Both the position numbers and the translations under genes were made by a program. A DNA stretch of 64,000 bases from assembly GCA_011389655.1 (NCBI GenBank), contig JAABTX010000001.1, positions 21,958-85,957 of the forward strand. Direction: 5' to 3'. The stretch comes from Thioalkalivibrio sp. (GTDB lineage Bacteria > Pseudomonadota > Gammaproteobacteria > Ectothiorhodospirales > Ectothiorhodospiraceae). Shown one piece after another: positions 28,296 to 37,369 of the stretch (position 1 is its first letter; the number at the start of each line of letters is the position of its first letter). Below the pieces are notes generated by a model that did no database searches, was not told the DNA's origin, and saw nothing but the letters and a program-made list of their open reading frames with translations.

Positions 28296-29407
28296 CAGTC
28301 CGGCGCCCCGGAGACGACGCTCACCCGCTGGTTGTCGCTCAGCGCGGTCACCGCATCTCCGAACACCACGCGTTCGCCTCCGGACAGCCCTCGCAAGACC
28401 GCGAGCCGGCCGGTGGCCGGATCCGCATCCCCGAGACGCACCCAGCGCAGCCGCGCGCGCAGTTCGCCCTGGTCATCCGTCTCCACCACGAACACACCCT
28501 CGAGCTGCCCCCGACGCAGCAGCGCGGATTCCGGGATCGCGGTGAGCGTGTGCGCCGGCAATCCGGAAGGGACGTCGAGCTCGGCAACCATTCCGGGCTC
28601 CAGTGTCTCCGGCGGGTCGTCGATCACCAGGCGCATGCGCAGGCCGACCCCGCTATCCTCCAGCCCGGGCAACACCGCCTGGACCCGGCCCGTCAGCGTG
28701 GCGTCGATGCCGGAGATCGACATTGGAAGCTCCAGTCCGGGCCGTAGCTGCCCCGCGCTGGTCTGGTCGATGCCCGCCTCCACATTCAGCCGCCCGCGGT
28801 CTTCGAACACCACCAGTGGCGGACCGGGCGCCACGAAGGTCCCGGTCTCGGCGATCACCTCGCTGACGATCCCGTCAAACGGCGCACGGAGGGTGGCATA
28901 GTCCAGGTTGACCTCGATGGCCGCGAGTTCCGCCTCGGCCTGGGCCAGCAGCCCGCGCGCGCTGTCGGCCTCGATCTCCGCCTCCTCCTTGCGGATTCGT
29001 GCCACGAGCTCCTGTTCGTAGAGACGCTCGAACCGGCGCCGGTTCTGCTCCGCCTGTTCCCAGGCGGTACGTGCGGCCTGTACCTGCAGGCGGGCGGCGC
29101 TGCGCGCGGCCTCGAGGTCGCGGGCATCGACCTGCAGGATCGGCTGTTCCGCCTCCACGCGGTCGCCCGCCTCCACGAACACGTCCTCCACGGTCCCGGC
29201 CTGCCGCGTCCCGAGGCCGGCGCGCTGGTCGGGCTGAATGATTCCGGCCACCTTGACCACCGCGTCGCGCTCGATTCGCTCGGTCTCGAAGACGGTCACG
29301 GAAACAGCCGGAAGCTCCTCCACGGTGTCGGGCCCCGGTTCGCAACCGGCCATCAGGCCCACCACCAGCAGCGCGGTCGCCAGCCGGCGTTGCAGGCATG
29401 TCTTCAT
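28295..29407 (-). CDS. RND efflux periplasmic adaptor lipoprotein
   Basis: A 370-residue membrane-fusion protein. A type-II signal with lipobox LMAGC (Cys22) anchors it as a lipoprotein. The order is: first lipoyl half (AGTVEDVFVEAGDRVEAEQPILQVD), alpha-helical hairpin (about 100-165), second lipoyl half (LDYATLRAPFDGIVSEVIAETGTFV), beta-barrel and membrane-proximal domains. It links the permease to the TolC-type channel. It overlaps the tolC-like stop by 4 nt and the permease start by 1 nt. Confidence 0.92.
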   Translation of the reverse strand: MKTCLQRRLATALLVVGLMAGCEPGPDTVEELPAVSVTVFETERIERDAVVKVAGIIQPDQRAGLGTRQAGTVEDVFVEAGDRVEAEQPILQVDARDLEAARSAARLQVQAARTAWEQAEQNRRRFERLYEQELVARIRKEEAEIEADSARGLLAQAEAELAAIEVNLDYATLRAPFDGIVSEVIAETGTFVAPGPPLVVFEDRGRLNVEAGIDQTSAGQLRPGLELPMSISGIDATLTGRVQAVLPGLEDSGVGLRMRLVIDDPPETLEPGMVAELDVPSGLPAHTLTAIPESALLRRGQLEGVFVVETDDQGELRARLRWVRLGDADPATGRLAVLRGLSGGERVVFGDAVTALSDNQRVSVVSGAPD

Positions 29408-30759
29408 CGGACGATCTCTCCCGGGTCACCGGCCTCGACGGCCAGCCGATAGCGCTGTGCGGCAAGGACCGCGCCATAGCGTGCATTCAGCTCGCGCGTG
29501 AGTGCCGCGAGTTCCTCGCTCTGCGCCTGCAGCAGCGCGGTGATGTCGTCCAGACCCTCGGCGTAGCGGCCCTCGGTCAGCTCCAGCGCGGCCTCCGCCT
29601 CCTCGATGCCGGCGGACGCCTGCTCCCAGGCGAAGAGCTCGGCCTGCCAGTCCGCAAACGCCGTCTGGGCCTCGGTGCGCGCCTCCAGGCGCAGCGCATC
29701 GAGTTCCGCGCGGGTCTCGGCCTGGCTCGCGCGGGCCTCGTCCACGGCGCCTGCCTGGCTGAAACCCGCAAACGGGGTCCATTGCAGGGTGACCGCCGCA
29801 AGCCAGCCGGACTCCGTGAAACCCAGCGGACGATCGGCGTCGACGTGCTGGTAGCGCAGCAGCAGGTTGATGTCCGGCACGTAGGCGGCACCGGCCCGCC
29901 GGACGCCGTACCGCTCGGCCTCGAGCGCCTCCTGCAGGGCGCGAATGTCCCTGCGTTCCTCGAGCCGCGCGATCTCGCCCGGGGGGTCGGCGTCGGGCCG
30001 TGGGGGCACGGGTACCGGATCGGTGAGGACGAGATCACGGAGGTCCTCGAGCGCCAGGATCTGCCGGAGCAGCGCCTGGGCTGCGATCACCTGTCCCTCG
30101 GCCGCCGCCACCCGTGCCTCCATTTCCCGCACCCGGGTACGGGCGCGGAGCACGTCCACCGGTGCGACCAGGCCCTCGTCGAAGGCACCCTGCGCCTGTC
30201 GCAGCGCCCGTTCCGCCGTCCGGAGCCCGCGGCGTTCGGCGGTGACCCGGCGCTCGGCCGTGCCGGCACCGAAATAGGCCTCGACGACTGCCAGGGCGAC
30301 CTCGTCGGAGGCGCGGCTCAGGCCGAGCCGGGCGGCTTCCACCTGGCGGTCGGCCTGACGCCGGGCCTCCCAGGCGCCGAGGTTGAACAGCGGCTGGACG
30401 AGCTGGACGCCGGCGATCCGGCCCTCGACCGGACCGAGATCCCGACGGGTCGGCACGGGTGGCAGGCCGGGCTCGAGAAACGGGACGTCCTCCAGCAGCG
30501 AGGTGTCCCAGCGCAACTGGGTTGCATCGACGCTGACAGTGGGTGTCAGCCCCTGCAGGGTCTGGCGTTTCACGGCCTCCGCGCGGGCCGAGCGCGCCCT
30601 CTGGATCAGCAGCGACGGGTTCTCGGCTCGCGCGCGCTGCAGCGATTCATCCAGCGAGAGCGCGCGTGCGGACGCGACCTCCGCGACTGCCGGTGGCAGC
30701 AGTGACAGTGTCAGCCCGGTCAGCAGGATCGCCAGCTTCCAGCAACGGCATGTTCTCAT
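29404..30759 (-). CDS. TolC-family outer-membrane efflux channel
   Basis: 451 residues. A signal peptide (MRTCRCWKLAILLTGLTLSL then PPAVAEVASA) is followed by two TolC-type helical repeats (LSLDESLQRARAENPSLLIQ ... LDDITALLQAQSEELAALTRELNARYGAVLAAQRYRLAVEAG). It is the first gene of the efflux operon. I chose ATG 30759 because GAGG sits 6 nt upstream and the signal peptide then starts correctly; the frame also allows ATG 30792. Confidence 0.92.
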   Translation of the reverse strand: MRTCRCWKLAILLTGLTLSLLPPAVAEVASARALSLDESLQRARAENPSLLIQRARSARAEAVKRQTLQGLTPTVSVDATQLRWDTSLLEDVPFLEPGLPPVPTRRDLGPVEGRIAGVQLVQPLFNLGAWEARRQADRQVEAARLGLSRASDEVALAVVEAYFGAGTAERRVTAERRGLRTAERALRQAQGAFDEGLVAPVDVLRARTRVREMEARVAAAEGQVIAAQALLRQILALEDLRDLVLTDPVPVPPRPDADPPGEIARLEERRDIRALQEALEAERYGVRRAGAAYVPDINLLLRYQHVDADRPLGFTESGWLAAVTLQWTPFAGFSQAGAVDEARASQAETRAELDALRLEARTEAQTAFADWQAELFAWEQASAGIEEAEAALELTEGRYAEGLDDITALLQAQSEELAALTRELNARYGAVLAAQRYRLAVEAGDPGEIVR

Positions 30760-30787
30760 GAAGAACCTCGAACGATCCGATGGGCCC

Positions 30788-30966
30788 GTCATCGCGGGGA
30801 GCGAAGCCTTTAGACGCGAGTGCAGCGTGGCGGGACCTGGCGACCCATGAGACGTTGATTGCGATGATGCGGGCTGGACTATTCGCTGCGCTCACCCGGC
30901 GGGCCAGCCTGCGGCTGTTCAATGCGCTACGCGCTTCAGTGCCGCGCTGTCCTCGCAATGAAGGAG
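30788..30966. repeat. MITE-like intergenic element with imperfect terminal inverted repeats
   Basis: About 179 nt. The left end reads GTCATCGCGGGGAGCG and the right end (reverse complement) TTCATTGCGAGGACAG, matching at most of 15 positions. The GTCATNGCGAGGAGCGAAGC type of end is common in dispersed non-coding elements. It fills the region between the tolC-like promoter and chaB. The remainder, 30967-31088, shows nothing recognisable beyond the chaB ribosome site. Confidence 0.5.
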
Positions 30967-31088
30967 GAGTCGATCAGCGCTTTCTCGCGATGATACCGGG
31001 TAACGGGGCCGCATGTTACCGTGGACTGCCGATCGCGGGCACCCGAACCCCGTTCACCCCCGTCGATTGCAGGACCCGAGGAGCGGTG

Positions 31089-31316
31089 ATGCCGTACGAG
31101 CGCAATGCCGATCTGCCCGATCAGGTACGGGGAAGCCTGCCGGAGAAGGCCCAGACGATGTACCGGAAGGCCTTCAACAATGCCTGGGACCGGTACGCGG
31201 ATCCCGAGCTTCGTCAGGGTGATGCCTCCCGTGAAGAGACCGCGCACCGCGTGGCCTGGTCGGCGGTGAAGGAGTCCTACGAGAAGCGCGGGGAACGCTG
31301 GGTCAGGAAGGAGTGA
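31089..31316 (+). CDS. chaB: ChaB-family protein
   Basis: 75 residues covering a complete ChaB domain: MPYERNADLPDQVRG, LPEKAQTMYRKAFNNAWD and DASREETAHRVAWSAVK are near-matches to E. coli ChaB. The family is named as a cation-transport (ChaA) regulator, but its real role is poorly defined and no chaA is nearby. GAGGAG lies 5 nt before this ATG. The longer open frame upstream runs through a repeat and is not coding. Confidence 0.9.
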   Translation: MPYERNADLPDQVRGSLPEKAQTMYRKAFNNAWDRYADPELRQGDASREETAHRVAWSAVKESYEKRGERWVRKE

Positions 31317-31346
31317 CCCCGAGGACGCACCCCGGGATTCGGGGTC
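31315..31346 (+). terminator. stem-loop at chaB 3' end
   Basis: GACCCCGA (31315-31322) pairs perfectly with TCGGGGTC (31339-31346), with a 16-nt GC-rich loop, and begins on the chaB stop codon. No T-run follows, so it may be a weak or Rho-assisted stop. Confidence 0.45.
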
Positions 31347-31567
31347 GCCTCATTCGATTCCCGCCGCTCGCTGTTCCCTGCGGACCCAGGCGATGATGTG
31401 AGCCGCGTCCTCCCCCTGCCATCAGCCCCGGTCTGCCACCGCAGCCTGCCGGAACTGTCCCGCAGCAGTCAGGTTCCGGTATGGTTGGGCCGTGGATCCT
31501 GTCGCGACATACTGGATGGCCCTTGCGCGGCCTTTTTCCGGGCGACGGCCCGGCCCGGTTCGGGAGC

Positions 31568-32455
31568 ATGGGTGACCTGGACGCCTGGACGCTGTCCCTG
31601 ACCCTCGCCTCTGCGGCCTTTTATGGCAGTGCGCTGGTGGCCGCGGGCAGCGTGCCGTTGAAGCTGGCGTTGCGGGAGATGCCGGCAACCGCGCAATCGG
31701 CACTGGCGCGCCAATTGGCCGTTGCGGCCTGGCTGGCCATCGCGCTGGTGCTGCTGCAGTGGCCGCTTCAGGCTGCCTTTCTCGGTGGTGGAACGCTGGC
31801 CTCGGCCTTCGATCCGTTTCTGCTGGAGCTGGTCTTCGACAGTCCCCAGGGTAACCGGATCCTGTTGGCCTTGGCCGGACTGTTGCTGTTGCAGGCGATC
31901 CTGCTGGAACGGTGGCGTGGCGGGGCGGTAGTTGCGCTGGCGGGAGTCCTGGGGGCGTTCCTGGTGCTGCTGGCCTTCGTGCAGACCGGACATACACGCG
32001 ACGAGCCACGCTGGCTGCTGGGCGGCCTGCTGCTGGTGCACCTGGCTGCGGTTGCCTTCTGGATCGCCGCGCTGCACCCCCTGTTGCAGCTGGCGGCACG
32101 TGCGGACGATCAGCGCAACAGCGCAAGGGTGCTCGAACGGTTCGGGCGCATCTCGGCCGTGAGCGTCGGGCTGCTGGTGGTGGCGGGGGTCGTTCTGGCC
32201 TGGATGTTCCTCGGTGGTCTGGTGCCGCTGGTTACCACCGGCTATGGGCAACTGCTGCTCACGAAGCTGGCGCTGGTGGCCACCCTGCTGGGCTTCGCGG
32301 CATGGAACAAGTGGCGCCTGGTGCCGGCCTTCGAACAGGGGGACGCGCAGGCCCGGATGCGGCTGCGCAGGAGCATCCGCATCGAGATGCTGCTGTTCCT
32401 CTCGATCCTGCTGGTCACGGCCTTCCTGACCACCACGGCATCGCCGGGCGGATGA
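31568..32455 (+). CDS. CopD-family membrane protein
   Basis: A 295-residue inner-membrane protein with about eight hydrophobic segments and the CopD pattern: FVQTGHTRDEPRWLLGGLLLVHLAAVAFWIAALHPL, GRISAVSVGLLVVAGVVLAW, YGQLLLTKLALVATLLGFAAWNKWRLVP. The His residues in GHT and LVHL are those usually proposed for copper handling. No copC or copper oxidase gene adjoins it. ATG 31568 follows GGGAG; the frame is open further upstream but encodes no membrane segment there. Confidence 0.85.
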   Translation: MGDLDAWTLSLTLASAAFYGSALVAAGSVPLKLALREMPATAQSALARQLAVAAWLAIALVLLQWPLQAAFLGGGTLASAFDPFLLELVFDSPQGNRILLALAGLLLLQAILLERWRGGAVVALAGVLGAFLVLLAFVQTGHTRDEPRWLLGGLLLVHLAAVAFWIAALHPLLQLAARADDQRNSARVLERFGRISAVSVGLLVVAGVVLAWMFLGGLVPLVTTGYGQLLLTKLALVATLLGFAAWNKWRLVPAFEQGDAQARMRLRRSIRIEMLLFLSILLVTAFLTTTASPGG

Positions 32456-32552
32456 ACCGCGGTGCGATGACCAGGCGGAGCAATCGGTGTGGAGCCGCTG
32501 TCCGAGGGTGAGCCGCTCGCCCCGTCGGCACCGGTGCGCCTCGACCTGATCT

Positions 32553-33902
32553 TCAGCTCAGGGTGCGTGCGGCGGTCAGCACCGGGTCCCACACCGGGGA
32601 GAACGGGGGTGCATAGGCGAGGTCCAGATAGGCGAGCTGCTCGGCCGTCATCCCGGCGGTGATCGCGGCGGCGATGGTATCGATGCGCTTCGCGGCGCCG
32701 GCGCGGCCCACGATCTGTCCCCCGAGAAGGCGGCCGGTGCGGTCCTCCACGACGAGCTTGACCCGGACCTTTCCGGCGCCCGGGAAGTAGTGGGAGCGGG
32801 TCAGCGTCTCGATGGCCTTGGCGCGCCAGGCAATGCCCATGTCCCCGGCCTCCTTTTCCGACAGACCGGTGCGCGCGATCTCGAGGTCCTGGAAACGCGT
32901 GATCGCGGTGCCCAGCACCCCCGGGAATTGCATATCGCCGCCGCTGAGGTTGATGCCCGCGATCAGTCCGTGCTTGTTCGCGACGGTACCCAGCGCAATG
33001 AATACCGGTTCCTCCTTCACGATGTGAAAGGACTCTGCGCAGTCGCCGGCCGCCCACACCTGCGGTATGGAGGTCTGCATCCGACTGTCGACCTGAATCG
33101 CATCCGCGGCCCCCAGCCGGATACCGGCCGCCTCGGCCAGTTCCGAGCGGGGCCGGATGCCGATGCCGAGGATCACCAGATCCGCGTCGATGCGGCGCTG
33201 ATCGGTCGTGACCTGGCGCACCCGACCGTCGGGGTTGGTCTCGATGCCGCTCAGGGCCTCCCCGAGAAGGACGTCGACGCCTGCCTCGCGCATGGTCTGC
33301 GCAATGGAGCCGGTCATGTCCGGGTCCATGGTGTTCATTACCTGGGGCGCCATGTCGATCAGCGTGACCTCGAGCCCGCGGTCGAGCAGTGCCTCGGCCA
33401 TCTCGATGCCGATATAGCCCCCGCCCACGATCACCGCCCGACGGGGCGTGTTCCGCTCCATGTCCTCGAAGACATCGATGCCGCTCTGCAGGGTGGACAG
33501 GCTGAAGACGCCCGCGGCGCCCACGTTGGGCAGGTCGGGGACAATCGGTGCCGCTCCCGTCGCGATCAGCAGCTCGTCCCAGCCCTCGTCGAACTCCCGT
33601 TCCGAGTCCAGGTCCCGGACCCGGACGCGCCGACCGGCGGCATCGATCGCCACGACCTCGTGGCGCGTGCGCACGTCAATGCGCTGCTTCTCCCGGAAGA
33701 CCTCCGGAGCGCGGGCCACCAGCTCTTGCGCGGATTCGATCTGGCCGGCGATGTAGTAGGGCATCCCGCAGGCGGCGTAGGAGGTGTGCCGGCCGCGTTC
33801 GAAGACCACGATCTCGCGGTCCGGGTGTTCCCGGCGCACCTTCGACGCCGCGCTCATGCCCGCGGCGTCGCCGCCGATGACGACGAGTTTGCGATCGTTC
33901 AT
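32553..33902 (-). CDS. CoA-disulfide reductase / NAD(P)H oxidase-like FAD protein
   Basis: A 449-residue pyridine-nucleotide-disulfide oxidoreductase. It has an FAD motif (VVIGGDAAGMSAAS, 8-21), a single active-site cysteine (Cys45 in YAACGMPYY) as in CoA-disulfide reductases and NADH oxidases, an NAD(P) motif (VIVGGGYIGIEMAEAL) and an FAD-ribityl motif (WAAGDCAE). The C-terminal dimerisation domain ends DPVLTAARTLS. Likely roles are thiol redox homeostasis or NADH-dependent reduction of a disulfide or persulfide. ATG 33902 follows AGGAAG. It is divergent from pyrC. Confidence 0.85.
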   Translation of the reverse strand: MNDRKLVVIGGDAAGMSAASKVRREHPDREIVVFERGRHTSYAACGMPYYIAGQIESAQELVARAPEVFREKQRIDVRTRHEVVAIDAAGRRVRVRDLDSEREFDEGWDELLIATGAAPIVPDLPNVGAAGVFSLSTLQSGIDVFEDMERNTPRRAVIVGGGYIGIEMAEALLDRGLEVTLIDMAPQVMNTMDPDMTGSIAQTMREAGVDVLLGEALSGIETNPDGRVRQVTTDQRRIDADLVILGIGIRPRSELAEAAGIRLGAADAIQVDSRMQTSIPQVWAAGDCAESFHIVKEEPVFIALGTVANKHGLIAGINLSGGDMQFPGVLGTAITRFQDLEIARTGLSEKEAGDMGIAWRAKAIETLTRSHYFPGAGKVRVKLVVEDRTGRLLGGQIVGRAGAAKRIDTIAAAITAGMTAEQLAYLDLAYAPPFSPVWDPVLTAARTLS

Positions 33903-34105
33903 GGCGTCTTCCTGATCCGTTCGGTTGGGTGTTGCCGAGGCATCGGGCGGCGCCCCCGCGCAGTGGTGCGTCGGAGGGCACCGCTGGCCAGGGCCGAGCC
34001 CGGAGGAGTCCTGAGTGGAACATTTTCCGGTAGACTCGGCAACCACGGGCGGACCTGTCTGCAGGCCCTGCCCGGGATACCCGCCCACACCGTCTTCCCG
34101 CCCCC

Positions 34106-35137
34106 ATGGACCGACTGACGATCACCCGACCCGACGACTGGCACCTGCACCTGCGCGACGGCGATGTGCTGGAGACGGTGCTGCCGGACAGCGCGCGCCG
34201 GTTCGCGCGCGCCATCGTGATGCCGAACCTGAAGCCGCCGGTCGTGACCACTGCGGATGCCCTGGCCTACCGGGAACGCATCCTCGCGGCACTGCCCGCG
34301 GGCGTCGCCTTCGAGCCGTTGATGACGCTGTACCTGACCGAGGCCACCGCGCCGGAGGAGATCGTGCGGGCCTGCGACAGCGGACACGTGCACGCGGTGA
34401 AGTATTACCCGGCCGGTGCCACCACCAATGCCGCCAGCGGGGTCGTGGATCCGCGGCGCTGCTATCCGGTATTCGAACAGATGCAGCGGCAGGGGGTGCC
34501 CCTGCTGGTGCACGGCGAGTCGATCGACCCGGCGGTGGACGTGTTCGACCGGGAGGCCGTGTTCATCGAGCAGACACTGGCCTCCCTGGTGCGCGACTTT
34601 CCGGGATTGAGGGTGGTCCTCGAACACATCACCACGCAGGCGGCCATCGACTTCGTCACGGAGGCGTCATCGAATGTTGCGGCGACGATCACCGTGCACC
34701 ACCTGCTGATGAACCGCAATGCAATGTTCCAGGGCGGCATGCGCCCGCACCACTACTGCCTGCCGGTGCTGAAACGCGAGCGGCACCGCAAGGCCCTGGT
34801 GCAGGCAGCGACCGGCGGCAATCCCAAGTTCTTTCTCGGGACCGACAGTGCGCCGCATCCCCGGGATGCCAAGGAGTCGGCGTGCGGCTGTGCCGGCGTG
34901 TACACCGCCCATGCGGCCATCGAGCTGTATGCGGAGGTCTTCGAGGCCGCCGGGGCACTGGACCGGCTGGAGGCCTTCGCGAGCTTCCACGGCCCGGATT
35001 TCTATCGCCTGCCGCGCAATCGCGACCGCCTGGTGCTGGAAAAGGCGGACTGGACGGTGCCGGAGGAGGTCCGGTTCGGGTACCTCCCGGGCGTCCCCCT
35101 GCGCGCCGGAGAGGCGATCCACTGGCGCCTGGCCTGA
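34106..35137 (+). CDS. pyrC: dihydroorotase
   Basis: A 343-residue class II (E. coli type) dihydroorotase, which cyclises N-carbamoyl-aspartate to dihydroorotate in pyrimidine synthesis. Metal ligands His13 and His15 are in WHLHLRDG, the carboxylated lysine is Lys99 in [12 protein letters not shown], and the catalytic Asp is in FLGTDSAPH. Length is standard and no other pyr genes adjoin. It runs tail to tail with the next gene, 22 nt away. Confidence 0.96.
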   Translation: MDRLTITRPDDWHLHLRDGDVLETVLPDSARRFARAIVMPNLKPPVVTTADALAYRERILAALPAGVAFEPLMTLYLTEATAPEEIVRACDSGHVHAVKYYPAGATTNAASGVVDPRRCYPVFEQMQRQGVPLLVHGESIDPAVDVFDREAVFIEQTLASLVRDFPGLRVVLEHITTQAAIDFVTEASSNVAATITVHHLLMNRNAMFQGGMRPHHYCLPVLKRERHRKALVQAATGGNPKFFLGTDSAPHPRDAKESACGCAGVYTAHAAIELYAEVFEAAGALDRLEAFASFHGPDFYRLPRNRDRLVLEKADWTVPEEVRFGYLPGVPLRAGEAIHWRLA

Positions 35138-35159
35138 GGCGGGCGTCCGTCGGCCAGGA

Positions 35160-35558
35160 TCAGTCGCGCGGCCCTTCCGTCTCGAAGATGGCGTAATGGA
35201 AGACCGTCTTCGCGTCACTGTCTTCCTCGCGCCTGCCGAGGCGCGAGGGGAGGGCGTGACCCTCGATCCGCTGCTTGAAATCGTCGCCGGTTCGGATCAC
35301 CAGGACCGCGCGCTCGATCTCGGGAATCGGCGCATTGGAGATCAGCACCATGCCATCTTCCGTAACCGGCCGCTCCGATGCGATCACCTTGAGAGGTTCG
35401 CCGTCCCCGGCGAGGTCGGAGAGCAGACCGGGATAGCGGTTGAGCTTCATGCCGCGCTTGTCGATCACGATCCCTTCGGGCGCACCGGCAAGTGCGTCCT
35501 CGATCACCTTCAGCTGTTCCTCGCTGAGGAGCTCGTTGATGTTTCCTTTCCAGGGCAT
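35160..35558 (-). CDS. conserved-looking hypothetical protein
   Basis: 132 residues, soluble, alpha/beta, with no signal peptide. Notable parts are the N-terminal MPWKGNINELLSEEQLKVIEDAL and a strand-rich middle (GIVIDKRGMKLNRYPGLLSDL, VTEDGMVLISNAPIPEIERAVLVIRTGDDFKQRI). I do not recognise the family. ATG 35558 is preceded by a GGGGG run that may serve as ribosome site; the longer frame to 35687 is Arg-rich and unlikely. Confidence 0.6.
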   Translation of the reverse strand: MPWKGNINELLSEEQLKVIEDALAGAPEGIVIDKRGMKLNRYPGLLSDLAGDGEPLKVIASERPVTEDGMVLISNAPIPEIERAVLVIRTGDDFKQRIEGHALPSRLGRREEDSDAKTVFHYAIFETEGPRD

Positions 35559-35717
35559 ATGGGACCCCCTTGACTCGAGTGGACAGTGGCCGGCGCAGCG
35601 CCACGCGCGTGACCGGTATCTGCCGGTGCCAATCGCCTTCCGGTTGGCACGAACCGCCTCTGCGCCTCGGGGCCCGGCAATGCCCATTGTAGACCGGCGC
35701 GGGGCTCGGCGGGGTAT

Positions 35718-37196
35718 TCAGCGCCGTCGGCTCAGTGATCCCAGCAGGCCGCGCATCACCTCGCGTCCGATCTGGGCGCCGATCGATCGCGCGGTGCTCT
35801 TCACGGTGGCGGTGATCACACTGTCGCTGCGGGCGCCGCGCTGCTTCGCGGGTGCGCGTGCGGGACGCTCCTGCTGGGGCCGCACCGTCGCCGTCTGCTG
35901 TGCATCCAGCGCGGCCTCCGCCTGCTGCTTCAGGATTTCGTAGGCCGAGTCGCGGTCCACGGGCTCGTCGTAGACTCCCGCCAGCACTGAACCGCGCATC
36001 CGTTCCTGACGCTCTTCCGCCTGCAGCGGACCCATGCGGCTCGACGGCGGACGAATGAGGGTGCGTTCCACCGGCGTCGGGCTGCCCCGGTCGTCCAGCA
36101 CCGACACCAGGGCCTCCCCGACGCCGAGCTCGGTGATCACCTGCTCGGTGTCGAGGGCCGGATTCGGCCGGAAGGTCTGCGCCGCGACCCGCACCGCGCG
36201 CTGGTCCCGCGGCGTGTAGGCCCGCAGCGCGTGCTGAATACGGTTGCCCAGCTGGCCCAGCACCGCGTCGGGGACATCGGAAGGGCTTTGCGTGATGAAG
36301 TAGATGCCCACGCCCTTTGAACGGATCAGCCGCACCACCTGTTCGATCCGCTCGCTCAGCTGCCGCGACCTGCCGTTGAAGAGCAGGTGGGCCTCGTCCA
36401 GGAAGAGTGCGAAGCGGGGCCTGTCCGGGTCGCCGACCTCGGGCATCTGCTCGAACAACTCCGACATCAGCCAGAGCAGCAGCGTGGAATACACCAGCGG
36501 ACTGTTCCGGTACAGGTGCTCGGCGTGCAGGATGTTCACCACGCCACGGCCGTCCGCATCCGTCTGCAGAAAGTCGTCCAGCGTCACCGCCGGCTCTCCG
36601 AAGAAGCCGTCGCCGCCCTGGGCCTCCAGCGTCAGCAGAGCGCGCTGGATCGCCCCGATGCTTGCGGGGGAGACATTGCCGTACTGCGGGCCGAGCGTCC
36701 TGCGGTTCTCGTGGACCCAGGCCAGCATCGCGCGCAGGTCCTTGAGGTCCAGCAGGAGCCAGCCCCGGTCGTCCGCCACCCGGAAGACCAGCTGGATGAC
36801 GCCGGTCTGGGTGTCGTTGAGGTTGAGCAGACGGCTCAGCAGCACCGGGCCGAAGCCGGCGATGGTCAGGCGCAACGGATGACCCTGTTCGCCAAGGGGA
36901 TCCCAGAACACGCTCGGGGCACCCCGCAGCTCCAGCGGATCGAGGCCGACGCGACGGGCGCGCTCGCTGAGGCGTTCACTTGCGTCCCCGGCCGCCGAAA
37001 TTCCCGATAAGTCGCCCTTGATATCGGGCACGAAAACGGGAACGCCGAGGTCGGAGAGGGCCTGGGCGAGCACCTGCAGCGTGACTGTCTTGCCGGTGCC
37101 GGTAGCGCCGGCGATCAGGCCATGACGATTGGCCATCTGCGGAAGAATGGTGACGGGCCGGTCGGCCTTGCCGAGGAACAATGCCTGATCGTTCAC
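35718..37196 (-). CDS. YjgR/DUF853-family HerA-like ATPase
   Basis: 492 residues. The FtsK/HerA-fold ATPase has Walker A GATGTGKT (30-37), an Asp-rich IKGDLSG, Walker B ALFLDEAHLLF and a sensor-like YFITQSPSDVPDAVLGQLGNRIQHALRAYTPRDQ. This is the layout of E. coli YjgR. The last 80 residues (QQERPARAPAKQRGARSD...) are basic and low-complexity before a conserved tail. Its cellular role is unclear; DNA or filament handling is inferred from fold only. It is divergent from the SQR-like gene. Confidence 0.88.
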   Translation of the reverse strand: MNDQALFLGKADRPVTILPQMANRHGLIAGATGTGKTVTLQVLAQALSDLGVPVFVPDIKGDLSGISAAGDASERLSERARRVGLDPLELRGAPSVFWDPLGEQGHPLRLTIAGFGPVLLSRLLNLNDTQTGVIQLVFRVADDRGWLLLDLKDLRAMLAWVHENRRTLGPQYGNVSPASIGAIQRALLTLEAQGGDGFFGEPAVTLDDFLQTDADGRGVVNILHAEHLYRNSPLVYSTLLLWLMSELFEQMPEVGDPDRPRFALFLDEAHLLFNGRSRQLSERIEQVVRLIRSKGVGIYFITQSPSDVPDAVLGQLGNRIQHALRAYTPRDQRAVRVAAQTFRPNPALDTEQVITELGVGEALVSVLDDRGSPTPVERTLIRPPSSRMGPLQAEERQERMRGSVLAGVYDEPVDRDSAYEILKQQAEAALDAQQTATVRPQQERPARAPAKQRGARSDSVITATVKSTARSIGAQIGREVMRGLLGSLSRRR

Positions 37197-37369
37197 GAGG
37201 TCTCCACGGAGGAGGTGGTCAGGTGCAGGATTCTACCCGAGCCCGGCGGGGGCGAGGAGATCCGGCCTCGCGCGGTCCGGATGGGCGCTGCGGAAAATTC
37301 GGGGGAGAATGCGGCGGTCACGGTGAGTCCATACAATAGCGAAAACGGTCGCAACCACGGATATTGCCA

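Noticed and set aside
26064-28901. Long plus-strand open frame opposite the RND permease
   Set aside because: Asp/Gly/His/Arg-rich translation without domains; the minus-strand permease is certain.
30780-31088. N-terminal extension of ChaB to 30780
   Set aside because: The extension runs through an inverted-repeat element, whereas the ATG at 31089 has a ribosome site and matches the full ChaB family start.
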